Below are positions 58,078 to 64,000 of a stretch of DNA of 64,000 nucleotides, piece after piece (positions within the stretch are counted from its first letter, which is position 1; the number at the start of each line of letters is the position of its first letter). Source of the DNA: Bradyrhizobium ottawaense (GTDB lineage Bacteria > Pseudomonadota > Alphaproteobacteria > Rhizobiales > Xanthobacteraceae); contig NZ_LT629693.1 in NCBI RefSeq assembly GCF_900099825.1, positions 1,488,001 to 1,552,000 on the forward strand, read 5' to 3'. The notes under the pieces were generated by a model. The model did no database searches. It was not told the origin of the DNA and worked only from the letters and a program-made list of their open reading frames with translations. The position numbers and the translations under genes were made by a program.

Positions 58078-59318
58078 GACGAACGCGTGTAGATCAGGAA
58101 GATCACGGTGCCGATGAACAGCGTCGCCGCCATGTACAACAGCACGGCGGGCAAGCCATAGACCGCGGCGACCACGCCGGTGCTCGATTGCATCAGCGCG
58201 GCGCCGAGGAAGAACGCCAGGTTGATCGCGGACAGCGCCTTGCCGGTGTTCTGCGCGTCCACCATCTGCCGCGTCATGCCGTACAATAGCGGCTGTGCCG
58301 ATACCGCGATGCCGATCAGCACGAACAGCACGGCGTCATATTGCGCCGGCATCACCGCCACCCCGAACAGGTCCGAGACCGGAAAATGCGGCGCGCCGGC
58401 CGCCATCAGCACCAGCGTCAGCACGGCGACCAGATGCGCCACCGCCAGTACCTCGCGGCGATGGCCGACATTGCGGTCGAGAATGCCGATCAGCAGGGGT
58501 CCGACGATCAGCGCCAGCGTGAACAGGCCGAGCTCGTTGCCGGCTTCGATCCGGCTCAGCCCCTTGATCTCCATCAGCCACGGCCCGCCCCACAATCCCC
58601 GCAGCACCAGCGAGGCGGCCAGCGAGACCAGCGCCACCGCGATCAGGCCGCGCAACTGGCGCGACAGGCCGAGCCGGATTACTTCGGTCATTTGCGTAAG
58701 CGGCGAAGACCGGTCGGCATGGGCGGCCTGCTGTCGCGGCACCAGCGCGAACACGGCGAGCGCCACCACGACGCCGAAACCGGCCGAGATCCAGAACCCC
58801 GCCCGCCATCCCCAATGGTCGACCACGAAAGCCAGCGGGCTCGACGACAGCAGCATGCCGATATTGCCGATCGACAGGATCACGCCGGACCACAGGCCGA
58901 AGCGCGTCGCCGACATGTTCTTCGCCGCCAGCGTCATCGGGCACATCAGCATGCCCGACGTGGCGACCCCGAGCAGGAATTGTCCGAACAGAAAGCTCTC
59001 CGGCCCGGTTGCGAGTCCGGAGGCCAGCGCACCGACGACGGTTCCCATCAGCAGGCTCAGCGACACCGGACGGACGCCGAGGCGATCCATCGCGGCGCCG
59101 ACCGGAATCTGCGAGGCGGCAAAGGCGAAATGATAGATCGAGGTCAGGCTGGCGAGCTTCTGCGGCGAGGTGCCGAAATCGGCGGCCATCACGTCGAGGC
59201 TGATCGCCGGAATCGTCCGCAGCAGGGTCGACAGCATGTGCCCGCAGGCCAGCGCCAGCAGCGCAAAAACCAGCGCGCGAAAATTACCGCTCGTGTCGTC
59301 GGCTTTGGCGCCGTCCAT
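58074..59318 (-). CDS. MFS transporter
   Basis: 414 aa, 12 hydrophobic segments. GHMLSTLLRTIPAISLDVMA near 27-46 and the loop GAAMDRLGVRPVSLSLLMG near 80-98 (motif A variant, D-R-x-G-x-R) identify a major facilitator protein. Start chosen at MDGAKADD; an upstream Met lies 12 codons earlier and neither has a good ribosome site. The substrate is unknown. The stop codon overlaps that of the anti-sigma gene, with no room for a terminator. Confidence 0.85.
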   Translation of the reverse strand: MDGAKADDTSGNFRALVFALLALACGHMLSTLLRTIPAISLDVMAADFGTSPQKLASLTSIYHFAFAASQIPVGAAMDRLGVRPVSLSLLMGTVVGALASGLATGPESFLFGQFLLGVATSGMLMCPMTLAAKNMSATRFGLWSGVILSIGNIGMLLSSSPLAFVVDHWGWRAGFWISAGFGVVVALAVFALVPRQQAAHADRSSPLTQMTEVIRLGLSRQLRGLIAVALVSLAASLVLRGLWGGPWLMEIKGLSRIEAGNELGLFTLALIVGPLLIGILDRNVGHRREVLAVAHLVAVLTLVLMAAGAPHFPVSDLFGVAVMPAQYDAVLFVLIGIAVSAQPLLYGMTRQMVDAQNTGKALSAINLAFFLGAALMQSSTGVVAAVYGLPAVLLYMAATLFIGTVIFLIYTRSS

Positions 59319-59429
59319 GATCCGTGTCGTCCCGTTTCCGGGGCGGCGTATCATCAAAGCGAGGGGAATGCGAATCGCGGTGTCATCTCGCCCCGCGCGC
59401 GGGGGCGAGATGGATCACATCAATCGCGC

Positions 59430-60275
59430 TCAGTTCCTGTGGAACACCAGCGTCCGCAGCTCGATGCTTTCGCGCGGCGGCGCATCGGCAGGCGTCGTCG
59501 GATCGACGAAGGCCGTGTGCGGCCCGAACCGGGTGCGGCCATCGGCTGCGGAATCGTAACACTTGAGCAGCAGCGCCTCGTCAGTCGTCATCTCGGGAAT
59601 GTAGAACCAGCGATGACCGGGATTGTATTTCACCGAATAGGTCTCGCCGCGCCGGTTCGGATAGATCAGGTCGGAAGCGACGAGATCGCCTGGGGCTAAG
59701 GTTTGACCGTCCAGCATCGCAAGCGGTGCATCGCGCAGCGGTCCGCGGATCGGCCGCCACAGATTGATGACCTGCACCCGCCCCTTCAAAAGCTCCTCGG
59801 CCTCGTCAGGCAGATGTTCGCGAACGCGATTCGGCCCCGACGCGTCGGTCTGATCGACATGGACCCTTGTCGCCGGCTGCCGCGGCCCTGCGCCACGAAC
59901 GTCGGCACTGCCCTCCACCCGCTTGCGGACGGTATGGTCGAAGATCAAGACCCTGTCAGCCTTCAGCGTCGCCTTGAGGAAGGCTTCGACGGCGGGATAG
60001 TAGACGCCGGTAACCTCCTTATCGTCATAGAAATTCCTGACGGCGGTCGGGTGCCGCACCAGGGCGAAGCCCTCGCGGTCGAGCGTAATGCCATCAGCGA
60101 TCGGGCGCGCATCGAAAATCGGAAGCCGGTGGGATTCGGGCAACGCCGTGGACTTCGGTTCGCCCGGCGGCGGATCGAAGGCGTAGGTTCTTGGCTTATC
60201 CGGAGTTGGCACGAGATAGTTGAGTTCGGCGGTAACGAACGGCAGCGACTCGATTTTTGCTTGTTGAAGGCCCAT
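59430..60275 (-). CDS. CmcJ/NvfI-like putative oxygenase
   Basis: 281 aa from the ATG at 60275, preceded by AGGAG. It resembles the CmcJ/NvfI family, related to the cephamycin 7-alpha-hydroxylation partner CmcJ and to fungal Fe(II)/2-oxoglutarate enzymes. DHTVRKR near 112-118, then RVHVDQTDASGPNRV near 136-150 and VINLWRPIRGPLRDAPLAML near 168-187 are family-typical; the H-x-D pair HVDQ is a candidate iron site. Reaction unknown here. Confidence 0.78.
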   Translation of the reverse strand: MGLQQAKIESLPFVTAELNYLVPTPDKPRTYAFDPPPGEPKSTALPESHRLPIFDARPIADGITLDREGFALVRHPTAVRNFYDDKEVTGVYYPAVEAFLKATLKADRVLIFDHTVRKRVEGSADVRGAGPRQPATRVHVDQTDASGPNRVREHLPDEAEELLKGRVQVINLWRPIRGPLRDAPLAMLDGQTLAPGDLVASDLIYPNRRGETYSVKYNPGHRWFYIPEMTTDEALLLKCYDSAADGRTRFGPHTAFVDPTTPADAPPRESIELRTLVFHRN

Positions 60276-60500
60276 GGCAATCTCCTGGACTCTATTGTTG
60301 GTTGATCTCATTTTGGCCGTCCCGCTCCGCCCGGCAAGCCTGCTGCAAAAATAGCAACGTTGCCGCTTCGCCGAGCCGGAAACAGGAAATATCCTTGTCG
60401 GCGGGATGGCCTGTCCCGGATGGATATTCCGGCTTCACGGATTCGTCAGACCGCCAAAGCCCGGCGGGTGGGTTGAGCCCCTCTGCCATCACCAACAAAC

Positions 60501-60539
60501 GCGATGGGTATCGCTTGCGCTCCGCCCATCGTACGATTG
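60501..60539. repeat. Partial copy of the GATGGGTATCGCT repeat
   Basis: GCGATGGGTATCGCTTGCGC and TCCGCCCATCG match one arm of the element at 49457-49528. It lies 20 bp before the SDR ribosome-binding site. Confidence 0.6.
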
Positions 60540-60559
60540 GCGTACAGGGAGAGAAAAAC

Positions 60560-61339
60560 ATGCAAATAACAATGAAAGATCGCGTTGCTGTCATCACCGG
60601 CGGCAGCAAGGGCCTCGGGCTCGCAATGGCGCGGCGGTTTGCCGAGTCCGGTGCCAAGGTCGCGATCCTGGCGCGCGGCGCGCAGGACCTGAAGGCGGCG
60701 CGGGACGAACTCGCCAAGGACGGTCTTAATGTCCGCGACTATGTCTGCGACGTCTCGACGGCGGCGGACATAGCGAAGGCCCACGACAGGATCACAGCCG
60801 ATCTCGGCGGCATCGACATTCTCGTCAACAATGCCGGAACCGCGCGGACGGTGGCGTTCGAGAACATCACCGACGAGGCCTGGCAGGACGATCTGGACCT
60901 CAAGCTGTTTGCCGCCATCCGCTTCAGCCGGCTGGTCTGGCCGGGCATGAAGGCCCGCAAATGGGGCCGCATCATCAACGTGCTGAACACGTTTGCGAAG
61001 GCCCCTGCGGCGTCCTCGGCGCCCACCTCGGTGTCCCGGGCGGCCGGCATGGCGCTCACCAAGGTGATGGCGAACGAGGGCGGCGAGCACAACATTCTGG
61101 TCAATGCGATGCTGGTCGGCCTGATCATGAGCGATCAGTGGGTACAGCGGCACGCCAAGCAGGCACCCGACATGGATTTCGAGGTGTTCGCCAAAGGCCT
61201 CGCCAAGGGCACGCCGTTGGGCCGGATCGGAACATCGGAGGAATTCGCCAATCTGGCGTGCTTCCTCGCTTCCGATCAGGGCTCGTACATCACCGGCACC
61301 GCCATCAATGTCGACGGTGGCCGCTCGCCGGTGGTGTGA
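60560..61339 (+). CDS. Short-chain dehydrogenase/reductase-like protein with altered active site
   Basis: 259 aa, AGGGAGAG 7 bp upstream of the ATG. The nucleotide-binding half is normal: TGGSKGLG (13-20), CDVS near 63 and NNAG (91-94 region). The catalytic YxxxK is absent: the aligned segment is APTSVSRAAG, with T156 for Tyr and R160 for Lys, and the preceding Ser region reads NVLNT. It may bind NAD(P) without normal SDR chemistry, or use other residues; such atypical SDRs form a known subgroup. Confidence 0.85.
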   Translation: MQITMKDRVAVITGGSKGLGLAMARRFAESGAKVAILARGAQDLKAARDELAKDGLNVRDYVCDVSTAADIAKAHDRITADLGGIDILVNNAGTARTVAFENITDEAWQDDLDLKLFAAIRFSRLVWPGMKARKWGRIINVLNTFAKAPAASSAPTSVSRAAGMALTKVMANEGGEHNILVNAMLVGLIMSDQWVQRHAKQAPDMDFEVFAKGLAKGTPLGRIGTSEEFANLACFLASDQGSYITGTAINVDGGRSPVV

Positions 61340-61367
61340 ATAAGGAAGCCTGAAGCCGCTCGCTTCA

Positions 61368-61535
61368 CCTCGCCCCGCTTGCGGGAGAGGTCGGATTGCA
61401 TCGCAGATGCAATCCGGGTGAGGGGGTACAGGTCTAACCGCTCACACCGGACTCGCGGAGAGAGCCCCTCACCCCAACCCTCTAAGAGCGAGCTGCGCTC
61501 GTCTCGACCCCGCAAGAGCGGGGCGAGGGAGAGGA
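61368..61535. repeat. Long inverted repeat, CTCGCCCCGC family
   Basis: CCTCGCCCCGCTTGCGGGAG at the left, CCCCGCAAGAGCGGGGCGAG at the right, with ATTGCATCGCAGATGCAAT inside. Fills the convergent gap after the SDR gene, just before a strong terminator. Confidence 0.8.
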
Positions 61536-61561
61536 GCAGCGGCATCCGCGCCCCCACAAAC

Positions 61562-61595
61562 AAAAAGGCCTCCGTTTCCGGAGGCCTTTTCGCTT
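61562..61595. terminator. Strong rho-independent terminator, bidirectional
   Basis: AAAAAGGCCTCCG, loop TTTC, CGGAGGCCTTTT: a perfect GC-rich stem flanked by A and T runs on both sides, so it works in both directions. Serves the HU gene (4 bp past its stop) and any transcription from the SDR gene. Confidence 0.93.
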
Positions 61596-61598
61596 TTC

Positions 61599-61898
61599 TT
61601 AGACCGCGTCCTTGGCGGCCTTGACCGGCCTGGCACGGACGATCTTGCGTGCCGGCTTGGCCTTGAACATCATTTCCTCGCCCGTGAAGGGGTTGGTACC
61701 CTTGCGGGCCTTGGTCGCGGGCTTCTTGACCACGACGAACTTCGCGAAGCCGGGGACGAGGAACACGCCGTTCTTCTTGAGTTCCTTGTGACCGACGTCA
61801 ACCAGCGCTTCCATCACGCCTTTGACTTCCTTCTTCGAAACTTCGGTGGTGGTCGCGATCTTTTCGATCAGCTGCGACTTAGACATTTGGGTAGCCAT
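61599..61898 (-). CDS. hup: HU-family histone-like DNA-binding protein
   Basis: 99 aa, slightly longer than the usual 90. SKSQLIEKIATTTEVSKKEV, GHKELKKNGVFLVPGFAKF and the DNA-binding arm ARKGTNPFTGEEMMFKAKPA match HU; the C-terminal tail KIVRARPVKAAKDAV is Lys/Ala-rich. GGAGCAAAC precedes the ATG. Single-gene unit with its own terminator. Confidence 0.95.
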   Translation of the reverse strand: MATQMSKSQLIEKIATTTEVSKKEVKGVMEALVDVGHKELKKNGVFLVPGFAKFVVVKKPATKARKGTNPFTGEEMMFKAKPARKIVRARPVKAAKDAV

Positions 61899-62338
61899 GT
61901 TTGCTCCATTGATTCTGGAAGTGCGACGTTATGGCGGAAATTGCCTAAAAAAACAGGCCTTTTGGCATTCTTCACAACTATATCGCCAGTTGACTTAGAC
62001 TGATTCGCGCGATCTAGCGCGGTTTTTCGCATCCTGAGGGCTCCAAACCCCTGTTTTTTAGGGGTGATGGGACACATTGTCCCCTTCCAGCCCCGCGATT
62101 CCCGGTCATTTCCCGGCCTCAAGATCCATTGCGGCGGGCTTCTGACTCCGATTCCGCGGCAAAAAGCGGCGATGACGCCGCGCGCAATGGCCTGCTTTCA
62201 CTGCATGTTTTGGCAACGATTTTCCTCATGCGCGCCTGCATTAGAAAATGACTCGCGTTCCCCTTCCATCGTAACATCGCCTTTAAAGGCCGCCGTCCGA
62301 ACGGCGCGCCACCTGATGTCCCCCTTCGGAGAGTTCGC
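61899..62338. other. 440-bp divergent upstream region (HU / binding protein)
   Basis: No gene seen. AT-richer stretches near 61920-62000 on the HU side suit a strong promoter, but no clean -35/-10 pair stands out. The right end holds GGAGAG 6 bp before the binding-protein ATG. Confidence 0.5.
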
Positions 62339-63955
62339 ATGGATTTGACGCGCCTTGAGATCAATCGCCGCACCGCACTGCTGACGTCGGCCGCGATCGC
62401 CGCCAACGTGATCAATCCGATGCGTGCCTTTGCGCAGGAAACGCCGAAGAAGGGCGGCGTGTTCAACGTTCACTACGGCGCCGAACAGCGCCAGCTCAAT
62501 CCGAGCATCCAGGCTTCCACCGGCGTCTACATCATCGGCGGCAAGATTCAGGAAAACCTGGTCGATCTCGATGCCAACGGCCAGCCGGTCGGCGTGCTCG
62601 CGGAGAGCTGGGAAGCAACCCCCGACGGCAAGACCGTGACCTTCCATTTGCGCAAGGGCGTCACCTGGCACGACGGCAAGCCGTTCACCTCTGCCGATGT
62701 CGAGTTCACCGCCATGAACATGTGGAAGAAGATCCTCAATTACGGCTCGACGCTGCAACTGTTCCTGACCGCGGTCGAAACGCCGGATCCGCAGACCGCG
62801 ATCTTCAAATACGAGCGGCCGATGCCGCTGAACCTGTTGCTGCGCGCGCTACCCGACCTCGGCTACATCTCGGCCAAGCACCTCTATGAAAGCGGCGACA
62901 TCCGGCAGAACCCGACCAACCTCGCGCCTGTCGGCACCGGGCCGTTCAAGTTCGTCAAATACGAGCGCGGCCAATACATCATCGCCGACCGCAACGTCGA
63001 CTACTGGCGGCCCAACGCGCCCTATCTCGACCGCATCGTCTGGCGCGTCATCACCGATCGCGCCGCCGCTGCCGCCCAGATGGAAGCCGGCGAACTGCAC
63101 TACAGCCCGTTCTCGGGCCTCACCATCTCGGACATGGCCCGCCTCGGCAAGGACAAGCGCTTCATCGTCTCGACCAAGGGCAATGAAGGCAACGCGCGCA
63201 CCAACACCATCGAGTTCAACTTCCGCCGCAAGGAATTGTCCGACATCAAGGTGCGCCGCGCCATCGCGCACGCGATCAACGTGCCGTTCTTCATCGACAA
63301 CTTCCTCGGCGATTTCGCCAAGCTCGGCACCGGGCCGATCCCCTCGACCTCGACCGATTTCTATCCAGGCAGCAGCACGCCGCAATACCCTTACGACAAG
63401 GCCAAGGCGGCGGCGCTGCTCGACGAGGCCGGCTTCAAGGCCGGCACCGGCGGCACGCGGTTTTCGCTAAAGCTGCTTCCGGCGCCGTGGGGCGAGGACA
63501 TCTCGCTGTGGTCGACCTTCATCCAGCAGTCGCTGGGCGAGATCGGCATCCCCGTCGAGATCGTGCGCAACGACGGCGGCGGCTTCCTCAAGCAGGTCTA
63601 TGACGACCACGCCTTCGACCTCGCCACCGGCTGGCACCAGTACCGCAACGATCCCGCGGTCTCGACCACGGTCTGGTACCGCTCGGGCCAGCCCAAGGGC
63701 GCGCCCTGGACCAACCAGTGGGGCTGGGAGGACAAGACCGTCGACAAGACCATCGATGACGCCGCCACCGAGGTCGATCCGGCCAAGCGCAAGGCGCTGT
63801 ATGCCGAGTTCGTCAAGGAGGTGAATACGGAGCTGCCGGTCTGGATGCCGATCGAGCAGATTTTCGTCACCGTGATCTCGGCCAAGGCCCGCAACCATTC
63901 CAACACCCCGCGCTGGGGCTCGGCGAGCTGGCACGATCTTTGGCTTTCCGCCTGA
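62339..63955 (+). CDS. Oligopeptide-type substrate-binding protein
   Basis: 538 aa, SBP_bac_5 family. Tat-like start (INRRTALLTSAAIAANV) with cleavage after RAFA; mature FNVHYGAEQRQLNPSIQAST and HLRKGVTWHDGKPFTSADVE are typical. VRRAIAHAINVPFFIDNFLG is the DppA-like central motif. Permease and ATPase genes presumably follow outside the window. Confidence 0.9.
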   Translation: MDLTRLEINRRTALLTSAAIAANVINPMRAFAQETPKKGGVFNVHYGAEQRQLNPSIQASTGVYIIGGKIQENLVDLDANGQPVGVLAESWEATPDGKTVTFHLRKGVTWHDGKPFTSADVEFTAMNMWKKILNYGSTLQLFLTAVETPDPQTAIFKYERPMPLNLLLRALPDLGYISAKHLYESGDIRQNPTNLAPVGTGPFKFVKYERGQYIIADRNVDYWRPNAPYLDRIVWRVITDRAAAAAQMEAGELHYSPFSGLTISDMARLGKDKRFIVSTKGNEGNARTNTIEFNFRRKELSDIKVRRAIAHAINVPFFIDNFLGDFAKLGTGPIPSTSTDFYPGSSTPQYPYDKAKAAALLDEAGFKAGTGGTRFSLKLLPAPWGEDISLWSTFIQQSLGEIGIPVEIVRNDGGGFLKQVYDDHAFDLATGWHQYRNDPAVSTTVWYRSGQPKGAPWTNQWGWEDKTVDKTIDDAATEVDPAKRKALYAEFVKEVNTELPVWMPIEQIFVTVISAKARNHSNTPRWGSASWHDLWLSA

Positions 63956-63970
63956 GGCGGCGCGGTCCCC

Positions 63971-64000
63971 TCTCCCTCGCCCCGCGCTTGCGGGGTCGAG
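63971..64000. repeat. Start of another CTCGCCCCGC-family repeat, cut by the window end
   Basis: CTCCCTCGCCCCGCGCTTGC then GGGGTCGAG. Only one arm is visible. It follows the binding-protein stop by 15 bp. Confidence 0.6.

Overview
The window is high-GC DNA with dense, ATGA-overlapping operons, many ABC uptake systems and many copies of short dispersed palindromic repeats. Together with the protein styles this points to a soil alphaproteobacterium of the Bradyrhizobium/Rhodopseudomonas group (Nitrobacteraceae). That placement is an inference from gene content; no rRNA or tRNA gene lies in the window.

Layout. 0-2.6 kb: a probably inactive tyrosine recombinase, a repeat-bearing spacer, a small secreted protein and a broken-off tail of a marR gene. 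2.7-4.8 kb: a SBP56/methanethiol-oxidase-type protein and a coupled membrane protein. 4.9-17.6 kb: the most coherent system, a divergent pair of operons for nicotinate use. Leftward: 6-hydroxynicotinate reductase, UPF0280, DUF1185, a branched-chain-type ABC transporter with fused LivH-LivM permease, and a terminal marR gene. Rightward: nicotinate hydroxylase nicAB. Two matching palindromes stand at exactly the same distance (62 bp) from the two divergent start codons. 17.6-21.0 kb: pncB, metY and an alpha/beta hydrolase. 21.2-27.5 kb: an HtrA-like protease, a GMC oxidoreductase with a small partner, a cytochrome P450 and a divergent Baeyer-Villiger monooxygenase. 27.9-39.3 kb: a single-chain acyl-CoA carboxylase, a complete Dpp-type peptide ABC transporter and a tandem-domain CoA transferase. 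39.4-46.6 kb: a GntR/FCD-regulated set of two amidohydrolases, a NitT/TauT-type transporter and a SnoaL-like protein, with shared TGCATGCA-centred sites. 46.8-54.6 kb: an enolase-superfamily enzyme, an orphan LivK-type binding protein, hyuA/hyuB and a GSAM-like aminotransferase. 54.8-58.1 kb: a DUF305 protein, a YVTN beta-propeller, an ECF sigma factor and its anti-sigma factor. 58.1-64.0 kb: an MFS transporter, a CmcJ-like protein, an SDR lacking the usual catalytic Tyr/Lys, an HU protein with a strong terminator and another oligopeptide-type binding protein.

How the genes fit together. Nicotinate is probably imported by the LivK-HM-G-F system, hydroxylated at C6 by NicAB with electrons going to its own c-type hemes, and then reduced by Hnr. 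No NicC-type monooxygenase is visible, so the window suggests the reductive route known from Eubacterium barkeri and Azorhizobium rather than the maleamate route of Pseudomonas. The ring-opening enzyme is not recognisable; DUF1185 and UPF0280, locked into this operon, are the candidates for undescribed steps. PncB next door would compete for the same substrate for NAD salvage.

Most convergent gene ends carry long inverted repeats of a few families that recur through the window. No CRISPR array, plasmid origin or intact insertion sequence was seen.
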